DNA from: Roseiarcus sp963835955
GTDB lineage: Bacteria > Pseudomonadota > Alphaproteobacteria > Rhizobiales > Beijerinckiaceae
Direction of reading: 5' to 3'
DNA: 64,000 nucleotides
NCBI GenBank assembly: GCA_963835955.1
Contig: CAWIHZ010000023.1
Span: 124,001-188,000, forward strand
Each line of letters opens with the position of its first letter. The stretch's first letter is position 1. The notes beneath the pieces were generated by a model, which was not told the origin of the DNA, ran no database searches, and saw only the letters and a list, made by a program, of their open reading frames with translations. A program made the position numbers and the translations under genes. Below, piece by piece: positions 54,509 through 64,000 of the stretch.

Positions 54509-55174
54509 ATGGCCACAACTGTTTCGAGCGATGCGCAACGTCTCAACATGGTGAATGGCCAGCTGCGCACCGGAGATGTCGTCGACCAGGCCGTGCTGGC
54601 GGCGTTTCTCGAGGCGCCGCGAGAGCGGTTCGTCTCGCCGCCTTTCCGATCGCTCGCCTATCTCGATCGCGATCTGCCGTCGCTCGGAGCGAGGTCCCGC
54701 CGGCTCTTGCCGCCCCTGACCCTGGCGCGGATGCTGCAGGCGGCCGAAGTCAAGCCGGGCGAGAGCGCGCTCGACGTCGGCGGCGGATCCGGCTACGGCG
54801 CCGCATTGCTGCACGCTATGGGGGCGAAAGTCGTGGCGCTGGAGTCTGACGCCGGCGCGGCGGCGGCGGCCCGAACCGAACTGGCGGGCCAGACCGACGT
54901 GGTTGTGGTCGAAGGCGCTCTCGCCGCGGGCGCGGCCAGTCTCGGGCCTTTCGACGTTATTGTCGTCGAAGGAGGTTTCCAGGTCCTGCCGGAGGGCCTA
55001 TTCGCTCAGCTCGCGGATTGGGGGCGTCTGGTTGGAATCGATGCGGCGATGGCCGGAACCTCGCAGGCGGTCCTATGGGAAAAGAAGGGTGGAGCGATCA
55101 GCCGGCGCGCCCTGTTCGAGACGCGGGCCGATTGTCTCGACGGATTCCGGCCCGCGGCGAACTTCGCGTTCTAG
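54509..55174 (+). CDS. Protein-L-isoaspartate O-methyltransferase-type methyltransferase
   Basis: 221 residues from ATG 54509. Pcm features: MVNGQLRTGDVVDQAVLAAF, PRERFVSPPFRSLAYLD and motif I SALDVGGGSGYGAALLHAMG. The catalytic pocket is shorter than in E. coli Pcm, and alphaproteobacterial copies next to tolC are often annotated only as Pcm-like. True repair activity is uncertain. The position before tolC, popZ and valS is conserved in this group. Confidence 0.87.
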   Translation: MATTVSSDAQRLNMVNGQLRTGDVVDQAVLAAFLEAPRERFVSPPFRSLAYLDRDLPSLGARSRRLLPPLTLARMLQAAEVKPGESALDVGGGSGYGAALLHAMGAKVVALESDAGAAAAARTELAGQTDVVVVEGALAAGAASLGPFDVIVVEGGFQVLPEGLFAQLADWGRLVGIDAAMAGTSQAVLWEKKGGAISRRALFETRADCLDGFRPAANFAF

Positions 55175-55500
55175 AAATGTGGATAGGAGCCGCAGCGCCT
55201 CAGTCGCGCCGTCCGGCTCCAGTGTCTCATGTTTGTGACGGTTGGTCGAAAAATGGGCGATGAACGGCCTGTTTCTCAAAGCCTGGGTGGCGTCGGAATC
55301 GCCTTTGCCTATTATGGCCTATTATGCCAATTCCGCCCCGCTAAGGTGATTCGAGCCGGCCAGACGAAAACGGTGGGACCGAAATGAGTTTACCTGAACA
55401 AGGCGAGGCGAAACTCCGTCTTTGAGTTTTGGGTCGGGCGTGCGACTTTGGGGGATGGCGAAGGGCGCGTGGCCCTTTTGGATCCGGCGGCGAGGCGGCG
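55175..55500. other. Intergenic stretch upstream of tolC
   Basis: 326 bases with no recognised gene. A short direct repeat (CCTATTATGCC/CCTATTATGGC-like) occurs near 55310-55328. A/G-rich GGCGAGGCGGCG before the tolC ATG may act as ribosome site. Confidence 0.5.
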
Positions 55501-56952
55501 ATGAGTTGGGAGTTTGGCGCATTTCGCGGGCGGCGCCCGGTCTCCCTCGGTGCGAGCGCAGGGGCCGTCTTGCGCGCCGTGCTGTTCGCGACGGCGGGTC
55601 TGGCGGCGCTCGGGGCGGCAAGTGGGCACGCGGAGACGATCGGCGGCGCGCTCATCAAGGCTTACCTGAACAATCCCGACATCAACCAGCAACGCGCCGC
55701 GGTGCGCGCATCGGACGAGAATGTCCCCAAGGCCAACGCGGGTTATTTGCCGACGATTGACGCCCAAGCCAATGTTGGAATCGAGCGCGCCGACGCGAGC
55801 ATCGTCGGCCCCCGCGGAAACGCTTCCGGCGGCGCAACGGTAAGCCTGCGCCCGCGCGGCTACGGCGTCACCGTCAATCAGAACGTCTGGAACGGCAACC
55901 GGACGATCAATTCGATCCGTCAGGCCGAGTCCGGCGTGCTCGGCGCACGGGAACAGTTGCGCAACACGGAGCAGAACACGCTGCTCGCCGGCGTCACGGC
56001 CTACATGAACGTTTTGCGCGACACCGCGATCCTGGAGCTGGATCGCAACAACGTCGATGTTTTGAAGGAGCAACTGCGGGAAACTCGCGACCGCTTCACC
56101 GTCGGAGAGGTCACCCGCACCGACGTCGCGCAGGCGGAAGCGAGCCTGGCCAGTTCGCAGGCGACCGCGTTGACGGCGGAATCGAATCTGCAAGCATCGA
56201 TCGCCGATTACCGGCAGGTCATCGGCGATGAGCCGAAGAGGCTCGCCCCAGTAAGGCCGATCGCAAGGCCGCTGCCCAGGACGTTGACCGAGGCGATCGC
56301 GATTTCCCAGGTCGAGCATCCTGCGATCATTGCGTCGCTGCACGGGGTCGACTCTGCGCAGCTGCAGGTCAAGATCGCCGAGGGGGCGCTCTATCCCAGC
56401 ATCGGTCTGACCGGCTCCATCACCCAGCAATACGACGCCAGCGGCGTTCCTGGCCTGCACGTGCTGTCGGGACAGGTAATGGGGCAATTGACCATCCCCA
56501 TCTACCAGGGCGGCGCGGAATATGCCTCGACCCGGCAGGCCAAGGAGCAACTCTCGCAACAGGAACTGTCGACCGATCTGCAACGGGACCAAGTCCGCGC
56601 TGCCGTCGTCGCCGCCTGGGGCGCCCATCAGGCCTCGGTCGGCGTCGTGCGCGCGGCCAGGGCGTCGGTCTCGGCCAACGAGGTCGCGCTTCAGGGCGTG
56701 CGCGAGGAGGCCAAGGTCGGCCAGCGCACGACCCTGGATGTGCTCAACGCTCAGCAGGCTCTGCTCAACGCCAGGGTGCAGCTCGTGTCGGCCGAACACG
56801 ACGCAGTCGTCAATTCCTATTCGCTTCTCTCGGCGATCGGACAACTCAACATTCCGACCCTTGGGCTAGCGGTCGCCGAATATGATCCGCGCGTGCACTT
56901 CGATCAGGTCAAGAACAAGTGGATCGGCCTCAGGACCCCTGACGGAAAGTAG
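55501..56952 (+). CDS. tolC: TolC-family outer membrane channel
   Basis: 483 residues from ATG 55501, with a signal sequence (AVLFATAGLAALGAASGHA). Two homologous halves with long helices (AESGVLGAREQLRNTEQNTL, DVAQAEASLASSQATALTA and later KEQLSQQELSTDLQRDQVRA) and beta segments (YGVTVNQNVWNGNRTINSIR) fit TolC. The late TLDVLNAQQALLNARVQLVS is a TolC hallmark. It forms trimeric exit ducts for type I secretion and drug efflux. It lies between pcm-like and popZ genes. Confidence 0.95.
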   Translation: MSWEFGAFRGRRPVSLGASAGAVLRAVLFATAGLAALGAASGHAETIGGALIKAYLNNPDINQQRAAVRASDENVPKANAGYLPTIDAQANVGIERADASIVGPRGNASGGATVSLRPRGYGVTVNQNVWNGNRTINSIRQAESGVLGAREQLRNTEQNTLLAGVTAYMNVLRDTAILELDRNNVDVLKEQLRETRDRFTVGEVTRTDVAQAEASLASSQATALTAESNLQASIADYRQVIGDEPKRLAPVRPIARPLPRTLTEAIAISQVEHPAIIASLHGVDSAQLQVKIAEGALYPSIGLTGSITQQYDASGVPGLHVLSGQVMGQLTIPIYQGGAEYASTRQAKEQLSQQELSTDLQRDQVRAAVVAAWGAHQASVGVVRAARASVSANEVALQGVREEAKVGQRTTLDVLNAQQALLNARVQLVSAEHDAVVNSYSLLSAIGQLNIPTLGLAVAEYDPRVHFDQVKNKWIGLRTPDGK

Positions 56953-57137
56953 AGATCGGGCGCCTCGATGATCGCTTGCCCGCTACGGCGCCAAGCGTTT
57001 ATCCTTGGTCGGAGCCCAATTTGATTCGGCCTTGGGCGGCGGCGAGCGGGCATACCGGCCCGCGTTCGATTTCGCCCTCGGTCGGCGTGGCGCAAGGCGC
57101 TTGAAACAAGGCCTCTAAGAAGGGTCAAGGCGGTGCG

Positions 57138-57698
57138 ATGAGCGCAATCATTTCGAATACCGACGATCGCGAGCTTGAAGCGCTTCGGCGGGCGCAACGC
57201 GCCCACGAGCCGTCGATGGAAGAGATTCTCGCCTCGATCCGCAACATCATCGCCGACGACCACGAGCCTGTGAAGACCGCTGTGGGGGCGCCGGCGGCGC
57301 CGAGGCCCGCCGCCCCGGCCGCTGGTCCGCAGATCGTCTATTCCAAGGGCGCCGGATCGACCCAGCCTGTCGCGCCTGAAGGCGCGACAGGGGCTCCGGA
57401 GACGAGCACGCCGAGGGTGGTGTGGCGCCAGGAGGAACCTTTCGAACGGGACACTTTGGACCCGGAGGCTCAAAGCGGCGAGGAATTTTTGCTGTCGCCC
57501 GTAGCCGAGCGGGCGGTGAATGTCTCGTTCGGAGCCTTGTCGGCCAATCTCGCCCTTCGCGGCGCCGAACTCGCTGACGGCTTGGTGCGCGAAATGCTGC
57601 GCCCGATGCTCAAACAATGGCTCGACGACAATCTGCCGAGCATTGTCGAGCGACTGGTGCGCGCGGAAATCCAGCGAATCGCTCGCGCGCCTCGGTAA
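57138..57698 (+). CDS. popZ: PopZ-type DUF2497 polar organising protein
   Basis: 186 residues. The N-terminal conserved helix QRAHEPSMEEILASIRNIIA and the C-terminal helical block SFGALSANLALRGAELADGL with VREMLRPMLKQWLDDNLPSI are those of PopZ, which forms a polymer network at the cell pole in Caulobacter and relatives. A Pro/Ala-rich linker lies between; inside it is a perfect 11-base hairpin (57366-57391). It precedes valS as in other Rhizobiales. Confidence 0.9.
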   Translation: MSAIISNTDDRELEALRRAQRAHEPSMEEILASIRNIIADDHEPVKTAVGAPAAPRPAAPAAGPQIVYSKGAGSTQPVAPEGATGAPETSTPRVVWRQEEPFERDTLDPEAQSGEEFLLSPVAERAVNVSFGALSANLALRGAELADGLVREMLRPMLKQWLDDNLPSIVERLVRAEIQRIARAPR

Positions 57699-57859
57699 CC
57701 GATCCGGCCAAGATCGCGCGTTGACTTGCGGCGCCGTGATGGGCTTAAAGCCGTCGCGGTTTCCCGTCGCTCGCGTTCGCAACGCTGGCGCCGTCCGGAA
57801 GCCGCACATCCAATTCTGATACCCGTCCCCCAGGCGGGGGCGGCGCGGTTCGAAATTCC

Positions 57860-60737
57860 ATGATGGACAAATTTTTTGACTCCGCCGCGGTCGAAGGCCG
57901 CGTCTCCGCGCTGTGGGAAGAGACCCGCGCATTCCAGTCGGGTCGCCCCGACCGGGCGGATGCCCAGCCGTATTGCGTCGTCATTCCGCCGCCGAACGTC
58001 ACCGGCAACCTGCATATGGGCCATGCGCTCAACAACACCTTGCAGGACATTCTTTGCCGCTATCAGAGGATGAACGGCCGCGACGTCCTGTGGCAGCCGG
58101 GCGTCGACCATGCCGGGATCGCGACCCAGATGGTCGTCGAGCGAATGCTCGCGGAGCGGCAGGAACCCGACCGGCGAACGCTCGGGCGCGAGGCGTTTCT
58201 CGAACGCGTCTGGACATGGAAGGCCGAATCCGGCGGGGCGATCGTCGCCCAGCTCAAGCGGCTCGGCGCATCCTGCGACTGGAGCCGCGAGCGCTTCACG
58301 CTCGATGAGGGCCTGTCGCGCGCGGTCGCCAAAGTCTTCGTCCAGCTCTATCGCGAAGGTCTCGTGTACAAAGACAAGCGGCTCGTCAACTGGGACCCGA
58401 AGTTCCAGACCGCGATCTCGGACCTGGAGGTCGTGCAGGTCGAGTGCAAGGGATCGTTCGGCTGGTCGCGCGAGGACGGCTCGCCGCTCCACGCGGCGGC
58501 GCTCGCGAAGATTCTGGCCAGGAACCCGAACGGCCATCTCTATTACTTCGACTATCCGGTCGTGGACGCACAGGGCGAGGAAGCCAGCGAGCGCCTGACG
58601 GTGGCGACCACCCGGCCCGAGACGATGCTTGGCGACACGGCGGTGGCGGTCCACCCCGAGGATGCGCGCTACCAGCATCTGATCGGCGGGCGTGTCCGCC
58701 TGCCGTTGGTCGGCCGTCTGATCGCGATCATCGGCGACGACTATTCCGATCCCGACAAGGGGACCGGCGCGGTCAAGATCACGCCCGCGCACGACTTCAA
58801 CGACTTCGAAGTCGGCAAGCGGCACGAGCGGGAGGGGGTGCGTCCCGTCAACGTCTTGGACTCGGAAGCGAGGGTTTCTCTCAAGGACAATCTCGACTTC
58901 TTCGTCGGCGTGGAAAGCGATCACGACCACGCGCGCCTCATCGCTGCCGTCGACGGTCAGGATCGCTTCATCGCCCGCTTGCGGATCGTCGAAATGATGG
59001 CGCAGGCTGGGCTCCTGGCCAGGATCGAGCCGCACGCGCACACGGTTCCACATGGCGACCGATCGAACGCCGTCATCGAGCCCTGGCTCACCGACCAATG
59101 GTACGTCGACGCCAAGACGCTCGCTCAGCCGGCGCTGGCGTCCGTGCGTGAGGGCCAGACCCAGTTCGTACCGAAGAACTGGGAGAAGACCTATTTTGAG
59201 TGGCTCGAGAATATTCAGCCGTGGTGCGTTTCCCGCCAACTGTGGTGGGGGCATCAGAATTCCGGCGTGGTATGCGCCCTGGGGCGCGGTCTACGTCGAG
59301 GAGACGGAAGAGGCGGCCTACGCCGAGGGCCTCGCCGACGGAGTCGAGCGCGGCGCACTGAGTGAAACGGAGGCGCGCGCCCTGGCGAGCGATCCTGCGC
59401 GGCTTGCCGAGACATTCAGCCGCGATGAGGACGTGCTCGACACTTGGTTCTCCTCGGCGCTGTGGCCGTTTTCGACCCTCGGCTGGCCGGACGAGACGCC
59501 CGAGCTGAAGCGTTTCTATCCAACCGACGTGCTCGTCACCGGGTTCGACATCATCTTCTTCTGGGTCGCCCGGATGATGATGATGGGTCTTCACTTCATG
59601 AACGAAATCCCATTCCGCGATGTCTACATTCACGCGCTCGTGCGCGATGCGAGGGGAGCGAAGATGTCGAAGTCGAAAGGCAACGTCATGGACCCGATCG
59701 ATCTCATTGATCGTCTTGGCGCCGACGCGCTGCGCTTCACTCTGGCGGCGATGGCGGCGCAGGGGCGCGACATCAAACTTTCGCAGGCGCGCGTCGAAGG
59801 CTACCGGAATTTCGCGACCAAGCTTTGGAACGCCTCGCGCTTCGCCGAGATCAATGGCTGTGTTCGAATCGAAGGGTTCGATCCCGCGGGCGCGCGCCAG
59901 CCGCTCAATCGTTGGATTCTCGGCGAGGCCGCCAAAGCGGCGGCGGAAACGTCGGGAGCGATCAAATCTTATCGATTCAATGACGCCGCGAACACTGTCT
60001 ATCGTTTCGTCTGGAGCGTGTTTTGCGATTGGCACCTCGAACTCGCCAAACCACTGCTCCAGGGCGCGACGGAGGCGGCGGCCAAGGTCGAGACGCAGGC
60101 GACGATCGCCAACGTTCTCGACACTATCTACGCCCTGCTGCATCCCTTCATGCCGTTCATCACCGAGGAATTGTGGGCGATCAAGGGGGAGGCCGGACCC
60201 AAGCGCGCAGGCCCGCTGGCGCTAGGGCCCTGGCCGAAGAACGGTTTCGAAGGCGACGAGGCGGCCGAGTCCGAGATCGCCTGGGTCGTCGACCTGATCA
60301 CTGAGATCCGCTCCGTAAGGTCGGAAACGGGAGTCCCGCCCTCGACGCTGCTGCCGCTGGTACTCGTTGCGCCGGGCGAGCGGGCGGCGAGAAGCGCCGG
60401 CGCCTGGAGCGAAAGCATCAAGCGTCTCGCAAGGGTTGGGTCGGTCGAAACGGCGGACGCGCCGCCCGCCGGCGCGCTGCAACTGGTGGTGCGCGGCGAG
60501 ATCGTAGCTCTACCGCTTGCGGGAGTTATCGATCTGGACGCGGAGCGGGCCCGTCTCGACAGGGAGATCGCGAAGGAAAGGCTCGAGATCGCCAAGGTTG
60601 AAGCCAAACTCGGCAACGGCGACTTCGTCGCCCGAGCGCCCGGGGACGTGATCGCGGAACATGAGGACAGGCTTGAGACGTTCCAGGAGCGGCTGGTTAA
60701 GCTTACCGGCGCGCGCGAGCGGCTCGAACGGGTCTGA
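57860..60737 (+). CDS. valS: Valyl-tRNA synthetase, with one frameshift in the assembly
   Basis: The first frame (57860-59365) has the HIGH-type motif HMGHALNNTLQDILCRYQR, the editing domain (RPETMLGDTAVAVHPED) and the start of the catalytic C-half, WCVSRQLWWGHQ. At 59257-59260 one extra A changes the expected IPAWYAPWGAV into another frame; the correct frame then continues with KMSKSKGNVMDP, a helical anticodon domain and the C-terminal coiled coil (LDREIAKERLEIAKVEAKLG). ValS is essential and charges tRNA-Val. Since both halves are intact, a real loss is unlikely; an extra base in the sequence is the likely explanation. Confidence 0.93.
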
Positions 60738-60948
60738 AACCGCCGGATACGCGTGAATATGTTGCTTTCCGGCAACAGCGCGGACGCAAGTATCGGCGCC
60801 CGGGTTTCCGGCACCAATACGCCCCGATTGCGCCATAAACGGCTCGCACTTTGACGCTGGTTGACGATGAAAGTCGTACGCGTCGCGAGAGTCCCCTTCG
60901 GAGGAGCGCGGCGCGACTGGGTGGCGGGTCGGGGCGGTCGGGATCAAG

Positions 60949-61911
60949 ATGCGCGTGTTCGCGTGTGCCGAGACTGGAGTTGGGATCGCACAGCGATCCA
61001 TTCGACGCGGCGTCGCTCTGATGGCTTTGGGAATATTTGCTTTTACGCCCGCATTGGCCTTTGACGGCTCCGGCTCAAATGCTCCCGAGAAGATCCCGCT
61101 CAAAAACTTCAGTAGCGCGCAGCAGGCGCTTCGGGTGGGTCTCGACGATCTCAGGGCCGGGGACCTCGAGTCCTCGCTTGCGGCTCTCACTTACGCTGCG
61201 GAAGGGGGGCAGGCGATCGCGCGATGGAAACTTGGGGAGATGTACGCCGACGGGGTGGGGGTGGCGCGCGACGATCTAAAGGCCTACCACTTTTTCAATC
61301 AGGTGGTCGAAGACTACGACGAGGACCAGCCCGACCGGCGAAGCTTGAGCCTGGTCTCCAGCGCGTTCGTCGCCGTCGGCGTCTATTGCCTGAAGGGCAT
61401 TCCCAACAGTGAGGTCCGACGCGACCCCGAACGGGCGCACGAACTGTTCCAATATGCTGCGACGACCTTCGGCGATCCGAATGCTGAGTACAATTTGGCC
61501 AACATGTATCTGGTCGGCGAAGGGGTGGTCCAGAAGGACAAAGGCGCAGCCGTGCGTTGGCTGGCGTTGGCCGCGGCGAAAGGCCACCGTTCGTCCGAGG
61601 CCCTGCTCGGGCACATGCTGTTCACCGGTGACGGCGTGCCGCATCAGCGGGTGAGAGGCCTGATGTGGCTCGCAGTCGCCAGAGACGGCTTGCGGGATCC
61701 CAAGGACGAATGGATTCGGGAACTCCATCAACGCGACTTCGCCGCCGCCACCGACGAGGAACGCCAGATGGCCGCTGCGCTCCTCGAAGCGCGCGCCAAA
61801 GGCTTGACGCATTCGGCAAAAAGCCTGTTCAGGTCCATGAACCCCCTGCGCCCGGTCGACGGCGCGAAGTTGGCTGGTTCGCCGGCGACGGCGGCGGACG
61901 CGACGAAATGA
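60949..61911 (+). CDS. exoR: ExoR-type periplasmic Sel1-repeat regulator
   Basis: 320 residues. An N-terminal hydrophobic segment (GVALMALGIFAFTPALAF) is a likely signal peptide. Sel1/TPR-like repeats follow: AALTYAAEGGQAIARWKLGE, MYADGVGVARDDLKAYHFF, NAEYNLANMYLVGEGVVQKD, RWLALAAAKGHRSSEALLGH and MLFTGDGVPHQRVRGLMWLA. This matches ExoR, which restrains the ChvG/ChvI (ExoS-ChvI) system and so exopolysaccharide and motility genes in rhizobia. Periplasmic location is predicted. The partner genes are not in the window. Confidence 0.88.
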   Translation: MRVFACAETGVGIAQRSIRRGVALMALGIFAFTPALAFDGSGSNAPEKIPLKNFSSAQQALRVGLDDLRAGDLESSLAALTYAAEGGQAIARWKLGEMYADGVGVARDDLKAYHFFNQVVEDYDEDQPDRRSLSLVSSAFVAVGVYCLKGIPNSEVRRDPERAHELFQYAATTFGDPNAEYNLANMYLVGEGVVQKDKGAAVRWLALAAAKGHRSSEALLGHMLFTGDGVPHQRVRGLMWLAVARDGLRDPKDEWIRELHQRDFAAATDEERQMAAALLEARAKGLTHSAKSLFRSMNPLRPVDGAKLAGSPATAADATK

Positions 61912-62220
61912 AACGCAAGGCGCAAGGCGCTCGCGCCGCTTATCCAGGCATCCTCGCCCGTTAAGAACATCATCCTCCCAGTGCGCGCGGCGCTCGTTAT
62001 CGATGCCAAGATATCGTTCGTCCGCGGGTAGCCTTTTGAAGCGCTTGCGGCGTCCTTTGATGCGCTAGGTTTCGCCTCGCTCAAGAAAAGCTCGTGGATG
62101 CGGTAATACTTGCCGCCGCTTGCCGAACGGGCGAAGCGGGGCGGCCGCGTCGTCCAAGGCAAGGGGGTTGTCGAGACCGACGCTATCGCCTTTAAGGTCT
62201 TACCGTCTCGGGGCTCCCCA
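61912..62220. other. Intergenic stretch between exoR and amidase
   Basis: 309 bases. No plausible gene or repeat was found. The amidase promoter is presumably here. Confidence 0.5.
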
Positions 62221-63693
62221 ATGCGCTCATCGAATTGGACTTACAAGACAGCCGGCCAGCTCGCCGCGGCGCTCGCCGCCAAAGAGGTCTCCGCCGTCGA
62301 ATTGGCGCGCGAGGCGATCGACCGGATCGAGGCGTGCGAGCCGAAGATCAATGCGGTTTGCGTGCGCGACTTCGCCGCTGCGGCCGAGGCGGCGCGGCGA
62401 GCGGACGCGAGGCTTGCCGCGGGCGAGCGGGGACCGTTGCTCGGCGTGCCGATGACGGTCAAGGAATCGTTCAACCTCTCCGGGACGCCGACGACCTGGG
62501 GTTTTGCCGAGCATCGCAATTTCATCGCCGCCGAGGACGCGCTCGCCGTTCAGCGGCTCAAGGCGGCGGGCGCGGTCATTCTCGGCAAGACCAACGTGCC
62601 GGTCGCGCTCGCCGATTGGCAGAGCTACAACGACATTTACGGGGTCACCAACAACCCTTTCGATTTGTCCCGTTCCCCCGGGGGCTCGTCCGGCGGATCC
62701 TCGGCGGCGCTGGCGGCGGGCTATGGCGCGCTTTCGATCGGCTCCGACATCGGCGGGTCGCTGCGCGTGCCTGCGCATTTCTGTGGAATATTCGCCCACA
62801 AGCCCACTTACGCGCTCGTTCCCTATAGGGGCCACGCCTTTCCGGGGGTTTCGCCGCTGCCGGGCTCGGTCGACCTCTCGGTCATTGGTCCGATGGCGCG
62901 CTCGGCTGACGATCTCGAGGCCCTGCTCGACGTGATCGCCGCTCCCGACGAACTCGAGGAAGGGGTCGGCTATCGCTTGCAATTGCCGCCTCCGCGTCAT
63001 GCGCGGCTCGCCGATTTCCGGGTGCTCGCGCTCGACGCCCACCCGCTGACGCCGACGGAAGATTGCGTGCGCTCCGCGATCGGCGAACTCGCCTCCGGCC
63101 TCGAAAAGGCCGGCGCGGCGGTTGCGCGCGCGAGCGATCTGCTGCCCGACCTGACGTCCGGCGCGCGTCTATACATGCGGCTCCTGATGGCGACGATGGC
63201 GGCGCGCTTTCCCGCCGAGGCGCATGAGCGGCTGCGGAAGGCGGCGGCGGCGCTCGACCCCGCGGACACGAGCCTGCGCGCCGAACGGCTTCGCGGCGCC
63301 GTCGCCTCGTTCCGCGAATGGTCGGCCGACAGCGACAGACGCAAGGGCTTGCGCGCGCGCTGGCGGGCGCTGTTCAAGGCCTTCGACGCCGTGGTTTGCC
63401 CGGTGACGCCGACGCCCGCCTTCCCGCACGATCATTCGCCGGATCAGGAAGAGAGGCGGCATATGATCAATGGCGAGCCCAACGCCTATCTCGACAATCT
63501 GCTGTGGCCCGGCGTCGCGACGCTGCCCGGCCTGCCGGCGACCGCGGCGCCGATCGGCCGCTCGCCCGAAGGCCTGCCGATCGGCGCCCAGATCATCGGC
63601 CCCTGGCTCGAGGACCGCACGCCGATCCAGCTCGCCCGCCTGATCGAGCGGGAGTTCGGCGGATTCGAGCCGCCGAAGGCCTTCGCCGTCTGA
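62221..63693 (+). CDS. Amidase of the amidase-signature family
   Basis: 490 residues from ATG 62221. The Ser-cisSer-Lys triad is visible: Lys81 in MTVKESFNLSGTPTTW, Ser156 in SPGGSSGGSSAALAAG and nucleophile Ser180 in GSDIGGSLRVPAHFCG. The C-terminal region with CPVTPTPAFPHDHSP is typical too. Members hydrolyse aliphatic or aromatic amides; the substrate is unknown. GatA-type function is possible but the C-terminus does not require it. AT-rich repeat copy C follows 23 bases after its stop. Confidence 0.93.
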   Translation: MRSSNWTYKTAGQLAAALAAKEVSAVELAREAIDRIEACEPKINAVCVRDFAAAAEAARRADARLAAGERGPLLGVPMTVKESFNLSGTPTTWGFAEHRNFIAAEDALAVQRLKAAGAVILGKTNVPVALADWQSYNDIYGVTNNPFDLSRSPGGSSGGSSAALAAGYGALSIGSDIGGSLRVPAHFCGIFAHKPTYALVPYRGHAFPGVSPLPGSVDLSVIGPMARSADDLEALLDVIAAPDELEEGVGYRLQLPPPRHARLADFRVLALDAHPLTPTEDCVRSAIGELASGLEKAGAAVARASDLLPDLTSGARLYMRLLMATMAARFPAEAHERLRKAAAALDPADTSLRAERLRGAVASFREWSADSDRRKGLRARWRALFKAFDAVVCPVTPTPAFPHDHSPDQEERRHMINGEPNAYLDNLLWPGVATLPGLPATAAPIGRSPEGLPIGAQIIGPWLEDRTPIQLARLIEREFGGFEPPKAFAV

Positions 63694-64000
63694 GGAGACG
63701 TTCCGGCCCCGCCAAATTTTTCCAAGCCATTCCAAGCCGGACCAAGAAAAACCAAGCAAAACCAAGAGAAAAAAGCTTGGATTTGCTTGGATTTGCTTGG
63801 ATTCCTTCGAGCGAATCGGGACTTTTCAATGGGTTATGGCGAACTCCAAGCCAAAACAAATCATCAGGGTTTATAACGACCATGTATGCCATGTGATATG
63901 CGCCCGCGGAGCCATCCGGGCGCCATCCGCCCTCGACCTTGCGCTCGCGATTGCTTTGCCCATGACGAGGGGCATGGTAACACAGCTTTGGATTTTCAGC
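63694..64000. other. Intergenic tail with repeat copy C
   Basis: No gene in the last 300 bases. AT-rich repeat copy C is at 63716-63834; beyond it to 64000 nothing convincing is seen. Confidence 0.6.
63716..63834 (-). repeat. AT-rich hairpin repeat, copy C (minus orientation)
   Basis: Read on the minus strand the lead TTGAAAAGTCCCGATTCGC (63829 downward) is followed by CCAAGCAAAT units, then by several CTTGG units. The 43-base lead matches 39 of 43 bases of copy A. The two sets of units are inverted and can form a long imperfect hairpin. It starts 23 bases after the amidase stop and may also act as a terminator. Confidence 0.8.

Noticed and set aside
57470..59254. Minus-strand open frame of 594 codons opposite valS
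   Set aside because: Shadow of popZ/valS; valS is clear on the plus strand.

Overview
The window looks like a chromosomal segment of a high-GC alphaproteobacterium of the order Hyphomicrobiales (Rhizobiales), probably near the Beijerinckiaceae/Methylocystaceae. The evidence is the conserved block Pcm-like methyltransferase, tolC, popZ-type DUF2497, valS; an ExoR-type Sel1 protein; phosphatidylcholine synthase; an ATP12 chaperone; the short ProS; and a c-type cytochrome resembling those linked to methanol metabolism. The genus cannot be fixed from sequence alone. Most of the window is housekeeping chromosome, with small accessory islands and many short repeats between genes.

Layout. 1-6.8 kb: an edge-truncated GST, a frameshifted 'translational machinery' protein, an RluC-type pseudouridine synthase and ATP12 chaperone pair, a fosmidomycin-resistance-type MFS exporter, propionyl-CoA carboxylase beta, and a DUF433/DUF5615 toxin-antitoxin pair. 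7-19.6 kb: a CoA-binding/O-acetylhomoserine sulfhydrylase fusion, a broken VapC, a Na+/H+ antiporter with a cyclic-nucleotide-binding tail, a PEP-CTERM GDSL esterase, an MsbA-type ABC exporter, PPK2, a SulP transporter and two small secreted proteins. 19.6-20.6 kb: a decayed stretch with a class III cyclase remnant and an AT-rich repeat. 20.6-35.9 kb: an orphan bufferin precursor (DUF2282), trxC, proS, lolC/E-lolD, a methyltransferase, a NifU-domain scaffold, L-serine dehydratase, the leucyl-transferase Bpt, an RDD protein, a LivH-type permease, an epimerase with a glycolipid-binding protein, an ECF42-type sigma factor with a DGPF protein, and an alcohol dehydrogenase. 36-39.7 kb: intact hemB with two displaced copies of its 3' end, with a PEP-CTERM gene and a cytochrome c pair lying between the copies. 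39.9-50 kb: phaC, an LL-DAP-type aminotransferase, a Tlde1-domain protein, a VTT membrane protein with a GT2, a large membrane protein of atypical composition, and a small HTH gene broken by palindromic repeats. 50.2-63.7 kb: a CLC channel, a UbiH-type monooxygenase, pcs, tRNA-Cys, pcm-tolC-popZ-valS, exoR and an amidase.

The genes support envelope lipid and lipoprotein transport (LolCDE, MsbA type, Pcs, TolC), translation (ProS, ValS, tRNA-Cys, RluC type), carbon storage and propionyl-CoA handling (PhaC, PccB), haem synthesis (HemB) and redox/C1 chemistry (cytochrome, ADH). I found no CRISPR array, prophage, IS transposase or complete unknown multi-gene system. The most notable signals are the hemB 3'-end displacement series, a dispersed family of AT-rich hairpin repeats with a conserved GC-rich lead sequence, a solitary bufferin precursor, the CoA-binding/MetY fusion, and about five single-base frameshifts. 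One of these lies in valS, which raises the question of assembly indel error.
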